DNA of 64,000 nt from Brachyspira alvinipulli ATCC 51933 (GTDB lineage: Bacteria > Spirochaetota > Brachyspiria > Brachyspirales > Brachyspiraceae). Of this stretch, positions 38,885 through 48,781 are shown piece by piece (position 1 is the stretch's first letter; each line of letters opens with the position of its first letter). A program made the translations under genes and the position numbers. The stretch lies in assembly GCF_000518245.1 (NCBI RefSeq), contig NZ_JADF01000008.1, positions 88,033 to 152,032 of the forward strand, given 5' to 3'. Under the pieces are notes generated by a model. It was given only the letters and a program-made list of their open reading frames with translations, had not been told where the DNA came from and made no database searches.

Positions 38885-40030
38885 ATGAAAGATAAAACAT
38901 TTTTGATGATACCCGGACCTACACCTGTACCGGAATCGGCATTGATAGAAATGGCCAAACACCCTATGGCCCATAGAAGTAAAGAATTTTCAAATATATT
39001 AAAAGAAGTTTATGAAAATTTAAAATATGTATTTCAAACAAAAAATGATGTATTTTTATTTACGGCAAGCGGAACAGGGGCTATGTGTGCAGCTTTAGAA
39101 AATCTTATTAATGAAGGTGATAAAGTATTATGCCTATCTATTGGAAATTTTGGTTCAAGATGGGCTAAAATTGCTGCAAGCAGAGGGGCGGCAGTTACAA
39201 AAATTGAAGTTGAAGCTGGTAAGGTTATAAGTCCTGAAATGCTTGAAGAGGCTTTGAATAAATATAAAGAAATAAAAATAGTAACTCTTACACACAGTGA
39301 AACTTCGACAGGTGCTGCTAATGATATAAAAACATTATGTTCTATTATAAAAAAATATGGTGCTGTATCTGTTGTTGATGGTATAACAAGTTTATGTGCT
39401 ATGGAGTTTAAAACAGATGAATGGGGAATAGATGTTGCAATATCGGGTTCTCAAAAAGGATTTATGATTGCTCCTGGTTTGTCATTTTTAACTGCTAGTG
39501 AAAATGCTTTTAAAATGCATGAAAAATGTAAGTATCCTAGTTTTTATTTTAACTGGACTGAACATAAAAAATCTTTAGCTAAGGACACTACTCCTTTCAC
39601 ACCTGCTGTTAATTTGATAACATCTCTTAATACTTCTTTAAAGATGATAAAAGAAGAAGGTATTGAAAATGTTAATTTAAGACATAGGAAACTAACTATG
39701 GCATTGAGAAGTGCTATTAGAAGCATTGGATTAAAATTACTTGTTGAAGATGATAAAAATGCTAGCCACGCAATAACTTCAATACTTCCTCCTGAAGGAA
39801 TAACTGTACCTGATATAAGAAAAACTTTGAAAGAAGATTATGATATAATAGTAGCAAATGGTCAGGGATCTTTGGAAAATAAAATATTTAGAATTGGAAC
39901 TCTTGGATTTGTTTGCGAACGTGATCTAATAATGGCAGTAGGAGCTTTGGAAGCTAGCCTTTTGAAGTTGGGATATAAATTTGAATTAGGAATAGGAGTA
40001 AAAAAAATAATAGAAGAATTAAATAAATAA
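38885..40030 (+). CDS. Class V aminotransferase, probable phosphoserine aminotransferase
   Basis: 381 residues of the alanine-glyoxylate/serine-pyruvate aminotransferase group. N-terminal PGPTPVPESAL, PLP-phosphate-binding SGTGAMCAALEN, cofactor-contacting VVDGITSLCAMEF, and the Schiff-base lysine in ISGSQKGFMIAPG (about residue 195) are all present. The next two genes on this strand are serA and serB and no classical SerC is nearby, so it probably makes phosphoserine from 3-phosphohydroxypyruvate, as related enzymes do elsewhere. A terminator after it and a structured region before serA argue against a single transcript. Confidence 0.83.
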   Translation: MKDKTFLMIPGPTPVPESALIEMAKHPMAHRSKEFSNILKEVYENLKYVFQTKNDVFLFTASGTGAMCAALENLINEGDKVLCLSIGNFGSRWAKIAASRGAAVTKIEVEAGKVISPEMLEEALNKYKEIKIVTLTHSETSTGAANDIKTLCSIIKKYGAVSVVDGITSLCAMEFKTDEWGIDVAISGSQKGFMIAPGLSFLTASENAFKMHEKCKYPSFYFNWTEHKKSLAKDTTPFTPAVNLITSLNTSLKMIKEEGIENVNLRHRKLTMALRSAIRSIGLKLLVEDDKNASHAITSILPPEGITVPDIRKTLKEDYDIIVANGQGSLENKIFRIGTLGFVCERDLIMAVGALEASLLKLGYKFELGIGVKKIIEELNK

Positions 40031-40047
40031 CAATTATATATATTTCT

Positions 40048-40087
40048 AAATATTCTAATATATTTATATTAGAATATTTTATTTTTT
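40048..40087 (+). terminator. Terminator after the aminotransferase gene
   Basis: AAATATTCTAATAT (40048-40061) pairs with ATATTAGAATATTT (40066-40079) and is followed by a T-rich tail. Confidence 0.75.
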
Positions 40088-40156
40088 ATTAGTAATAATA
40101 AAAAAGTAGTAGCTGTACAAATAAATTTATTTATTTGCTAATTATAGGAAAACCAA

Positions 40157-40261
40157 TTAGCCACCTTTAAAGGTGGCTAACATAGCAATAAAAAAGCGAG
40201 AAAAAGCCTCCTCGATAATTCATTATCGAGGAACTTATAGGCTTTTTCGAGTATAGCAACA
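40157..40261 (+). repeat. Structured repeat elements before serA
   Basis: A 24-bp perfect palindrome (40157-40180, TTAGCCACC...) is followed by TAGCAATAA (40183), then a nested hairpin: inner CTCGATAAT/ATTATCGAG (40211-40230) and outer AAAAAGCCT/AGGCTTTTT (40201-40209 with 40239-40247), then TAGCAACAA (40253) next to the serA ribosome site. The TAGCAAYAA boundaries match those before icd. Could be a mobile repeat family or an RNA control element. Confidence 0.6.
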
Positions 40262-40275
40262 AAAGGAGATAAAAA

Positions 40276-41880
40276 ATGAAAGTTTTAATAACTGATAATA
40301 TAAATGAATGTGTTAAAGATATAATAACATCTGTTGCTGATGCAGTATTTCTTCCTACAATGAGCGAAGAAGAACTTATAAAAGTTATAGGTGAATATGA
40401 TGCTTTAATGGTAAGAAGTCAGACTAAAGTTACAAAAAATATTATAGAAGCTGGTAAAAATTTAAAAATAGTAGGACGGGCAGGTGTTGGAGTTGATAAT
40501 ATTGATGTAGAAGCTGCTACAGAAAAAGGTGTAATAGTTGTAAATTCTCCAGACGGAAATACTATAGCGGCATCTGAACATACTATAGCTTTGATGCTTG
40601 CAGTATCAAGAAATATTGTACCTGCTGTTGTTTCTACTAAAGAAGCTAAATGGAACAGAGATAAATTTACCGGAAATGAGCTTTTAGGTAAAACTTTAGG
40701 AGTTATGGGATTTGGAAGAATAGGAAGAAAAGTTGTAAATATTGCTTTAGCTATTGGAATGAAAGTTATAGTTTATGATCCTTTTGCAACTGAAGAAATT
40801 GTACAAAAAAGCGGAGCTGTTTATGAAACTTCTTTAGATGAGTTTTTGCCTAAATTAGATTATTTATCTCTTCATATACCTAAAACTCCTGAAACTAATA
40901 ATATTATAAATAAAGATAATTTATGTAAAATGAAAAATACAGCAATAATTATTAACTGTTCAAGAGGCGGACTTGTTAATGAAGAAGATTTAAAAAATGC
41001 ATTGGAAAACGGAACTATAGCTGCTGCTGCTATAGATGTTTTTGTAAATGAACCTAAAATAGAAACTTGTCCATTAATAGAATATAAAAAAGATAATTTG
41101 ATACTTACTCCTCATCTTGGCGCTAGTACAAAAGAAGCTCAAATTAATGTTGCAATAGATGTGGCAAAACAGATAAAACAGGTATTATCCGGAGGATACA
41201 CAGAATCAGCTGTTAATATACCTTCTCTTAATCCGGAGAAATTAGAACCAGTTAAAGATTATATGAAAATAGCTGAAAATGCTGGAGAAATGATAATGCA
41301 GCTTGCCAATGGTAAAATAAAATCGCTTGAAATAACAGCACAAGGAGATTTAATTAATTTAGATATTCAGCCGCTTGAAGTTGCAATATTAAAAGGTGCA
41401 TTATCATATATGTTCCAAGATGTTAATTATGTAAATGCTCCTTATTTAGCTAAGCAAAGAGGAATAGAAGTAAAAACTATAAAATCAGAAGCTCCTTCCA
41501 CTTTTACAGGAATACTTAAAGTAAAATTGATAACAGATAAAGATACAACAAGCGTATCAGTATCTCTAATAGCAAAAAATATTGCAAGAATAGTTAAGCT
41601 TAATGATTATGATGTTATAATAAAACCTCAGCCTCATATATTAGTTGTACCTCATATAAACCAGCCTGCTATGGTGGCTAAAGTTGCAACAGTTCTTTCT
41701 ACAGATTCTATAAATATTGGTTCAATGAGTGTATCAGAAAATATAAAAGGAAGCAATATGTCTATAATGGCTATTAACGTTGATAGAGTTATAGGAAATG
41801 ATGTTATAACTAAGATTTCAAATATAGATGGAGTACATGATCCTAAATATGTAAGACTTACAGCAGAATATACTTTATAA
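40276..41880 (+). CDS. serA: D-3-phosphoglycerate dehydrogenase
   Basis: 534 residues, the long type with catalytic and NAD domains, an intervening (ASB) domain and a C-terminal ACT domain. Motifs: VGRAGVGVDNIDVEAAT, NAD-binding GFGRIGRKVVNIAL (about 149), NCSRGGLVNEEDL with catalytic Arg, and LTPHLGAST with the catalytic His (about 281). The ACT region begins LVVPHINQPAMVAKVATVL (about 461), which in other enzymes binds serine for feedback control. First step of serine synthesis. GGAG precedes ATG; serB follows 17 bases later. Confidence 0.95.
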   Translation: MKVLITDNINECVKDIITSVADAVFLPTMSEEELIKVIGEYDALMVRSQTKVTKNIIEAGKNLKIVGRAGVGVDNIDVEAATEKGVIVVNSPDGNTIAASEHTIALMLAVSRNIVPAVVSTKEAKWNRDKFTGNELLGKTLGVMGFGRIGRKVVNIALAIGMKVIVYDPFATEEIVQKSGAVYETSLDEFLPKLDYLSLHIPKTPETNNIINKDNLCKMKNTAIIINCSRGGLVNEEDLKNALENGTIAAAAIDVFVNEPKIETCPLIEYKKDNLILTPHLGASTKEAQINVAIDVAKQIKQVLSGGYTESAVNIPSLNPEKLEPVKDYMKIAENAGEMIMQLANGKIKSLEITAQGDLINLDIQPLEVAILKGALSYMFQDVNYVNAPYLAKQRGIEVKTIKSEAPSTFTGILKVKLITDKDTTSVSVSLIAKNIARIVKLNDYDVIIKPQPHILVVPHINQPAMVAKVATVLSTDSINIGSMSVSENIKGSNMSIMAINVDRVIGNDVITKISNIDGVHDPKYVRLTAEYTL

Positions 41881-41897
41881 TTATAGGATAAATAAAA

Positions 41898-42518
41898 ATG
41901 AAATTAGCAGTTTTTGATTTTGATTCCACATTAATGGATGGTGAAACTCTTGACATCATTGCCAAAGAAACTAATTTTGCCAAAGAAATTGCAGATATTA
42001 CAGCAATGGGAATGAGAGGAGAATTAGATTTTTTTGAAAGTCTGCAAATGAGGGTATCGCTTCTTAAAGGAATAAAATTAAAAACTGTTAATGAAATTTG
42101 CAATTCTCTTCCTGTAATGAATGGTGCAAAAGAAACCATAGAAGAGCTTCACAAAAGAGGATATAAATGTGTATGCTTTTCTGGAGGATTCAAAAATGCT
42201 ACCATTCTATTTACTGAAAAACTTAATTTGGATGCTGAGTTCTCAAATATATTTCATACAAAAGATGATATTTTAACAGGAAAAGTCGGAGGTGAAATGA
42301 TGTTTTCTGACAGCAAAGGAAAAATGTTATTGACTCTTCAAAAACTTTTAAATATATCTTATGATGATACTCTTGTTGTCGGAGATGGTGCCAATGATTT
42401 AAGCATGTTTAAATATGCCAAAAATAAAGCTGCATTCTGTGCTAAAGAAATACTCAAAAAAGAAGCTAGTATTATAATAGATAAAAAAGATTTAACTCTT
42501 ATATTAGATAATATATAA
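41898..42518 (+). CDS. serB: Phosphoserine phosphatase
   Basis: 206 residues of the HAD SerB group. FDFDSTLMDGETLD (nucleophile and acid aspartates, 7-14), a small helical cap with GELDFFESLQMRVSLLKG typical of phosphoserine phosphatase, FSGGFKNAT (motif II) and VVGDGANDLSMFK (motif IV). It removes phosphate from L-phosphoserine. Seventeen bases after serA with AGGA before ATG, so co-transcribed. Converges with the lytic transglycosylase gene. Confidence 0.93.
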   Translation: MKLAVFDFDSTLMDGETLDIIAKETNFAKEIADITAMGMRGELDFFESLQMRVSLLKGIKLKTVNEICNSLPVMNGAKETIEELHKRGYKCVCFSGGFKNATILFTEKLNLDAEFSNIFHTKDDILTGKVGGEMMFSDSKGKMLLTLQKLLNISYDDTLVVGDGANDLSMFKYAKNKAAFCAKEILKKEASIIIDKKDLTLILDNI

Positions 42519-42531
42519 TAACTTATAATGA

Positions 42532-44793
42532 TCATTTATCTTTATAATATTTACTATAATATTCATAACTTTTGATAACACGCTCTACATAATATTCTGT
42601 CTCTTCAATATCAATGAATCTTCCTATACGGTACATATTATTAGTTCCATATTCTTTTTTCCATCTTCTTCCGCGTCCTGAACCTGCATTGTAGCTTGCA
42701 GCAACTAATATGTAATTACTTGCTTTTTGACTGCTGAACAACCAAGCTAAATGTGAAACACCTAAATTGATATTCTGTTTAGGGTCTGTTAAATTTAAAG
42801 GCTTATATCTATATCTTGCCTTTCTATTCTCGGCAGCAGCTGTTGCAGGCATTAACTGCATAAGTCCCATAGCTCCAACCCAAGATCTAGCCTTAGGATC
42901 GAATAAACTCTCCTCACGCATTATAGCATATACAAATGCTGGCTCTATTTTATAATATTTAGCTTCAGGAACAACATATTTATCAAAATATCTAGGATAA
43001 ACTCTTTTTCTGAGTTCATCCGGAAGTAAGTCTACATTATCATTGTATGGATAACCAAAATATTTACCTATCTTAGATGATACCTGTATTAACCTTTTTG
43101 TATTTTGTGAATCTATAAATATTTTCTCAGCAAAATAGAATAAAGGATAAGTTACCTGAGTCTTTTTAAATATTTTATCAAACTCTGTATATGCATTATC
43201 ATAATCACCATAATAATATAAAACTATTGATTTGTTAACTTCTCTTCTAGTTTGAAGCGATAATTCATTAAACAATTCACTTTCTGTTTTTCCAGCATAC
43301 ATCTCTTTAACGAATTTATTTCTCATAAGTATATCTTTCGCCATAGACCTTGCTTCTTTTGCAACATCATCTTCTTTTCCAGTAGCAGCATAAGTTAAGA
43401 ACTGTATATTATTAAGCATTTTCATGGCTCTGTCAAAATTAGAATTGTCATAATACTTTTTAGCTTCATTTAAATAATAATCATTGCTAAGCTCAACATT
43501 ATGAACCATTTCATCATTTGCAAGGCTCAATGCCCCTTTTAGAAAATAGTGACTTTTGCTTGTAAGAAGAGTTTTCATTATATATTCATCTCTTCTTTCA
43601 GTATCTCCAAATTCTTCAGCAGTCCACATATTCCAAGACAATGCAAAATCATGTCTGAAAGTTTGGTATTTATCTTCTAAAGCTTTAGTAGCAAAATATG
43701 TCTCTGTTTTATTTTCCAATTTGAATGCTGATCTTAAATATGATTTTAATGCCAATTCTGTTTGACGGCTTTTCGGAAATCTTTTCAAAATATTAGTTAA
43801 ATAAGTTTTTGCCTGAACTAAATTATTATTATTCAAACTAACTTTAACAAAATTATTATATATTCTTGGAACATAATCATCTTTTGGATATTCTTTCAAA
43901 AATGTATTATAAAGCTGCATTGATTTTTCAGAATTTTTTAATCTATTATAATTATCAGCTGAATAATAAAGTCCTAATCTTCTATGAGTTTTATTATTGT
44001 TATTGGCTAAATATTCATCAAATAATTTTGAAGCCTCTGCCCTATTTCCAGAAAGCTGATTAATTCTTGCCATATAATATGTAGAATTTGCCTTATGAGA
44101 ATTATTATTATACAAATTTTCAAAATATTTTAATGATGACTTTCTATAGCCTGCATTATAAAGTTCCTCAGCTATCTTAAATTTCATATTATTATCAAGT
44201 TGCATAATTTCATTCGGATAATTATTATTATAATAAATAGCTGCTTCTCTATTTAAAAATTTGGTAAGAAGTTCATAAGCTATCATTTTCTTTTTATTGG
44301 TATCATCAGTATTTCTTAAAGCTCTTATTCCAACAAACTCCTTAATCCATTTTTGAGTATTCCCATTAAAAAAATTGCTTACAGGATAATCATCTCTATA
44401 AAATTCTGCAAGTGCTTTATACTGCTCTGCATAAGAGTACAATGATGAACGAGGATATTCTTTTATAAGTAAATCATATAAGCTTATGGCTTCATCATAC
44501 ATCTCTATAAGAAATGCACTTTTTGCTCCGTAATATATTACATAATCTTTTATAAGCAGATCTTCTTCTGTGCTTATTATATTTGTAAATTGATTATAAG
44601 CCTCTAAATATTTTCCTCTATTATGGAGCTCTAATGCTGTACCATAGTTAATTGCATTTTTAGATATAATATTTTCTTTTAATGATATATCTTCAGCTCC
44701 AAGCATAGAAGTCATTATTATAATTATCATTTCAAAAGTAATAGCAAATAATAAAACTCTCTTATTAAATATTTTAAAAATTTTTTTCTTCAT
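42532..44793 (-). CDS. Soluble lytic murein transglycosylase with TPR domain, paralog A
   Basis: 753 residues. An N-terminal membrane/signal segment (about 11-33), then a long alpha-helical solenoid of TPR-like repeats (ALELHNRGKYLEAYNQF, and so on), then a C-terminal SLT domain: AIMREESLFDPKARSWVGAMGLMQLMP (catalytic Glu about 634, given here as a span) and AASYNAGSGRGRRW. It cuts glycan strands of peptidoglycan in the periplasm. The layout matches E. coli Slt70. Immediately next to a same-length paralog at 44915. Promoter signals were not resolved. Confidence 0.92.
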   Translation of the reverse strand: MKKKIFKIFNKRVLLFAITFEMIIIIMTSMLGAEDISLKENIISKNAINYGTALELHNRGKYLEAYNQFTNIISTEEDLLIKDYVIYYGAKSAFLIEMYDEAISLYDLLIKEYPRSSLYSYAEQYKALAEFYRDDYPVSNFFNGNTQKWIKEFVGIRALRNTDDTNKKKMIAYELLTKFLNREAAIYYNNNYPNEIMQLDNNMKFKIAEELYNAGYRKSSLKYFENLYNNNSHKANSTYYMARINQLSGNRAEASKLFDEYLANNNNKTHRRLGLYYSADNYNRLKNSEKSMQLYNTFLKEYPKDDYVPRIYNNFVKVSLNNNNLVQAKTYLTNILKRFPKSRQTELALKSYLRSAFKLENKTETYFATKALEDKYQTFRHDFALSWNMWTAEEFGDTERRDEYIMKTLLTSKSHYFLKGALSLANDEMVHNVELSNDYYLNEAKKYYDNSNFDRAMKMLNNIQFLTYAATGKEDDVAKEARSMAKDILMRNKFVKEMYAGKTESELFNELSLQTRREVNKSIVLYYYGDYDNAYTEFDKIFKKTQVTYPLFYFAEKIFIDSQNTKRLIQVSSKIGKYFGYPYNDNVDLLPDELRKRVYPRYFDKYVVPEAKYYKIEPAFVYAIMREESLFDPKARSWVGAMGLMQLMPATAAAENRKARYRYKPLNLTDPKQNINLGVSHLAWLFSSQKASNYILVAASYNAGSGRGRRWKKEYGTNNMYRIGRFIDIEETEYYVERVIKSYEYYSKYYKDK

Positions 44794-44914
44794 TTATTCT
44801 CATTCCAAAACAATTTTTATATAGTAATTATTATTGTATTACTTTTTTGATTTTTTGCAAATAAATTTTACATTTTATTTACATTTTAAATATAATTATA
44901 AAAATAACTATATT

Positions 44915-47176
44915 TTAATCTTTATAATATTTACTATAATGTTCATAACTATTAATAACTTTCTCTACATAATATTCAGTTTCTTCAATATCAATAAATC
45001 TTCCTGTACGATACATGTTATTAGTTCCATATTCCGATTTCCACCTTTTTCCACGGCCTGAACCAGCATTATAGCTTGCAGCTACTATTATATAGTTACT
45101 TGCATTTTCATTTTTAAATAACCAGCTTAAATGTCCAATACCTATATTAATGTTTTGTTTTGGATCGGTTAAATCTAAAGGATCATATCTATATCTAGGA
45201 TTTCTATTTTGCTCTGCAGCTGTTGCCGGCATTAACTGCATGAGTCCCATAGCTCCAACCCAAGATTTAGCTTTTGGATCAAATGTACTTTCCTCACGCA
45301 TTATAGCATATACAAATAAAGGATCTATCTTATAATGTTTTGCCTCTTGTAGAACATATTCATCAAAATATCTTGGATAAACTCTCTTTCTAAATTCATC
45401 CGGAAGCAAGTCTACATTATTATTATAAGGATAATCAAAATACTTCCCTATATTAACAGATATTTGCATAAGCCTTTTAGTATTGCCTGAATCTTTAAAA
45501 ATCTTTTCAGCAAAATAAAACAATGGATATGTTACTTTTTCTGATTTCTTAAATATTTTATCATATTCTGTATATGCATTATCATAATCTCCATAACAAT
45601 ATAATAATATAGATCTATCAACTTCATTGGTAGTTTGCAATGATAATTCATTAAATAGATCATAATCACTTTTATTAGAATATAATTCTTTTACAAATTC
45701 ATTTTGCATAAGAATATCTTTAGCCATATCTCTAACTGATTTCATAAAATCATCTTCTTTTCCAGTAGCGATATAATTTAAAAATTGCACCTTATCAAGC
45801 ATCTGCATAGACTTAGTATAATTTGAATCAGTATAATATTTTTTAGCCTCATCAAAATAATAAGTATTGCTGATTTCAACATTTTTTATCATTTCATCAT
45901 TTGCTAAACTCAAAGCCCCATTAACAAAATAATGATTTTTACTTGTAAGAAGAGTCTTCATTATATATTCATCTCTTTTTTCAGTATCTCCAAATTCTGA
46001 AGCAGTCCACATATTCCAAGATAATGGAAAATCATGTCTAAACGTGGTATATCTTTTTTCTAATGCTTTAGTAGCAAAATATGTTTCTGTTTTATTTTGT
46101 AATTTAAAAGCTTTTCTTAAATATGATTTTAACGCTAATTCAGTTTGCCAGCTATTTGGAAATTTTTTCATAACATTAGTTAAATAAGTTTTTGCCTGAA
46201 CTAAATTATCTTTATTCAAACTTGTATTAACAAAATTATTATATATCCTTGGAACATAATCATCTTTTGGATATTCTTTCAAAAAAGTGTTATATAATTC
46301 CATTGATTTAGTATTATTTGTCAATTTAGCATAATTACCAGCAGAATAATAAAGACTCATTTTTCTGTATGCTTTATTATTTGCATTAGATAAATATTCA
46401 TCATAGAATTTAGCTGCTTCTTCTCTATTTCCCTCTGATTCATTTATCCTAGCAATATAATAAGTAGAATTTCCCTTATAGGAATTATTAGAGTATAAAT
46501 ATTGAAAATGTTTTAATGAAGATTTTTTAAATCCAGCATTATATAATACAGAAGCTACCTTATATTTTAAATTATTATCAAATAAAGATATTTCATCTTC
46601 ATAATTATCATTATAATAAATAATAGCTTCACTGTTTGATAATTTAGTTATAAGTTCATAAGCTATCATCTTAGCTTTATTAGTATCATCAGTATTTCTT
46701 AATGCTCTTATTCCTACAAATTCTTTAATCCAATTTTGTTTCTTACTATTAAAAAAGTTACTAATAGGATAATCATCTCTATAAAACTCTGCCAATGCTT
46801 TATACTGCTCAGCATAAGGATATAATGGAGAATTTGCATATTCTTTCATTAATAAAGTATATAAATCTATAGCTTCATCATACATATTAGCATTTAAAGC
46901 ACTTTTAGCACCATAATATATAATATAATCTTTTATAATTGAGTCTTCATCCCTATTGATTATATTTGTAAATTGTTTATATGCTTCTAAATACTTTTCT
47001 CTATTATGTAATTCTAATGCAGTACCATAATTAACTTTATTCTTTGAAGTTATTTTTTTCTTTAATGAAATATCTTGTGCTGTCAACATAGAAGCGATCA
47101 CAGCAGCAATAATAGCAAAAGAAAAAAACAAAAGTAAAAATCTTTTATTAAAAATATTAGTAACTTTATTTCCCAT
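44915..47176 (-). CDS. Soluble lytic murein transglycosylase with TPR domain, paralog B
   Basis: 753 residues, the same length and layout as the gene at 42532, with the same SLT core (AIMREESTFDPKAKSWVGA and AASYNAGSGRGKRW) and an intact catalytic glutamate. TPR parts differ more than the catalytic end. The pair is a tandem duplication with both copies intact, so both are probably used, perhaps at different sites or growth states. About 120 bases separate it from paralog A; a T-rich stretch follows its stop. Confidence 0.92.
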   Translation of the reverse strand: MGNKVTNIFNKRFLLLFFSFAIIAAVIASMLTAQDISLKKKITSKNKVNYGTALELHNREKYLEAYKQFTNIINRDEDSIIKDYIIYYGAKSALNANMYDEAIDLYTLLMKEYANSPLYPYAEQYKALAEFYRDDYPISNFFNSKKQNWIKEFVGIRALRNTDDTNKAKMIAYELITKLSNSEAIIYYNDNYEDEISLFDNNLKYKVASVLYNAGFKKSSLKHFQYLYSNNSYKGNSTYYIARINESEGNREEAAKFYDEYLSNANNKAYRKMSLYYSAGNYAKLTNNTKSMELYNTFLKEYPKDDYVPRIYNNFVNTSLNKDNLVQAKTYLTNVMKKFPNSWQTELALKSYLRKAFKLQNKTETYFATKALEKRYTTFRHDFPLSWNMWTASEFGDTEKRDEYIMKTLLTSKNHYFVNGALSLANDEMIKNVEISNTYYFDEAKKYYTDSNYTKSMQMLDKVQFLNYIATGKEDDFMKSVRDMAKDILMQNEFVKELYSNKSDYDLFNELSLQTTNEVDRSILLYCYGDYDNAYTEYDKIFKKSEKVTYPLFYFAEKIFKDSGNTKRLMQISVNIGKYFDYPYNNNVDLLPDEFRKRVYPRYFDEYVLQEAKHYKIDPLFVYAIMREESTFDPKAKSWVGAMGLMQLMPATAAEQNRNPRYRYDPLDLTDPKQNINIGIGHLSWLFKNENASNYIIVAASYNAGSGRGKRWKSEYGTNNMYRTGRFIDIEETEYYVEKVINSYEHYSKYYKD

Positions 47177-47335
47177 TTACACAAAATCCAAATATAATTT
47201 TTAATATATAAATTTTATTTTATTATTTTTATAATTTTTTGCAAATTAATTCAATATATTAATCATAAAAAATAATGGTAATTTATCAATATTTTTGTAT
47301 ATTAACAATAAACAAATTATGGAGAAATATATAAA

Positions 47336-48706
47336 ATGAATTTAACAGAATTAAGAGATAAACAAAAAAAATTTTTTAAAACTTCAAAAACGTTATCATA
47401 TAGTTTTAGAATAGAGCAATTAAAAAAATTAAAAGCAATGATAATAAAATATGAAAAAGATTTGGTAGATGCTTTATATAAAGATATGCAGAAATCAGAA
47501 TTTGAGGCTATAGCAACTGAATTATATATGGTAATGGAAGAAATTAATTTATTTATCAAGAATCTAAAAAAATGGATGCATAATAAGAAAGTAAAAAGAA
47601 ATATGATAACTATAGATTCTCAAACAAATATAATAAATAAACCATTTGGTGTATCATTAATAATATCTCCTTGGAACTACCCTATACAATTGACGTTTCT
47701 TCCTCTTGTAGGAGCAATAGGCGCAGGAAATACAGTTATAATAGCACCTTCTCAGCTGACTCCTACTGTTTATGATGTCATATCAAATTCTATAAAAAAT
47801 ACATTTGATGAAGAATACATTTCTGTTATAGATAAAAATATCCCTCCTGAAAGCATAACAAAAATAGAATATGATAAAATATTTTTTACAGGCTCTCCTA
47901 GAGTTGGAAAAATTATAATGTCTAATGCATCAGAATTCCTTACTTCGGTAACATTAGAACTTGGAGGAAAATCCCCCGTTATAATTGGTGATGTCAATAA
48001 TAATAACTTTAATAAGGCTGTAAAAAGAATTATATGGGGTAAATTTATAAACTCGGGACAAACATGCGTATCTCCAGATTATATACTTATTAGGGAAGAT
48101 TTGAAAGATAAATTCTTAAATGCATTTAATAAAGAGATAAAATTATTTAATGATGAAAAAAAACTTCATAGAATAATAAATCAAAATCATTATAATAGAT
48201 TAAAATCATATTTAAATGATGGAAAAATTATTTACGGCGGGGAATACGATGATAATAACTTGCACATTTCAATAACTTTAATAGAGCCTAAAGATTTGGA
48301 AACTAATATAATAAAAGACGAAATATTTGGAAGCATATTCCCTATACTTTATTATAAAACAAAAGAAGAAGCAAAAGAAATAATAGAAAAAATATGTCCT
48401 AATCCTCTTGCTATGTATATATTTTCTGAAAACATTGATTTTAATTATTATTTTATAGAAAAAATAAGTTATGGTGGATGTTCTGTAAATGATACCATAA
48501 GTCATATATTAAACCCTAATGCACCATTTGGCGGTGTTGGAAATAGCGGAATAGGACAGTATCATGGATATTATAGTTTTGAATGCTTTTCAAAAAAGAC
48601 AACTATTTTAAATAAAGGATATGGTTTTGAAGTTGATACTAGATATCCTCCTTATGAAAAAAATATAAAATCATTAAAATTTTTATACAACCTTACAAAG
48701 AAATAA
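47336..48706 (+). CDS. Aldehyde dehydrogenase (ALDH3-like)
   Basis: 456 residues. Short class 3 ALDH layout: ISPWNYPIQLTFLPLVGAIGAGN (cofactor region, split), FFTGSPRVGKIIM, catalytic Glu in VTLELGGKSPVI (about 210) and catalytic Cys in FINSGQTCVSPDYIL (about 244). The C-terminal NAPFGGVGNSGIGQYHG is also conserved. Such enzymes oxidise medium- or long-chain fatty aldehydes with NAD(P)+. GGAG precedes ATG. Single gene with a strong terminator. Confidence 0.9.
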   Translation: MNLTELRDKQKKFFKTSKTLSYSFRIEQLKKLKAMIIKYEKDLVDALYKDMQKSEFEAIATELYMVMEEINLFIKNLKKWMHNKKVKRNMITIDSQTNIINKPFGVSLIISPWNYPIQLTFLPLVGAIGAGNTVIIAPSQLTPTVYDVISNSIKNTFDEEYISVIDKNIPPESITKIEYDKIFFTGSPRVGKIIMSNASEFLTSVTLELGGKSPVIIGDVNNNNFNKAVKRIIWGKFINSGQTCVSPDYILIREDLKDKFLNAFNKEIKLFNDEKKLHRIINQNHYNRLKSYLNDGKIIYGGEYDDNNLHISITLIEPKDLETNIIKDEIFGSIFPILYYKTKEEAKEIIEKICPNPLAMYIFSENIDFNYYFIEKISYGGCSVNDTISHILNPNAPFGGVGNSGIGQYHGYYSFECFSKKTTILNKGYGFEVDTRYPPYEKNIKSLKFLYNLTKK

Positions 48707-48723
48707 ATACAATATCCAATAAT

Positions 48724-48767
48724 AAAAAAGGCTTATATTGAATATAAATATAAGCCTTTTATTTTTA
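48724..48767. terminator. Bidirectional terminator
   Basis: AAAAGGCTTATAT pairs with ATATAAGCCTTTT (48726-48760) with A- and T-runs on both sides, between the converging aldehyde dehydrogenase and SpoIID genes. Confidence 0.8.
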
Positions 48768-48781
48768 TTATAATTTAATTA

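Noticed and set aside
48278..48505. Minus-strand reading frame inside the aldehyde dehydrogenase gene
   Set aside because: Low-complexity aromatic-rich translation, no ribosome site, and fully inside a well-supported gene.
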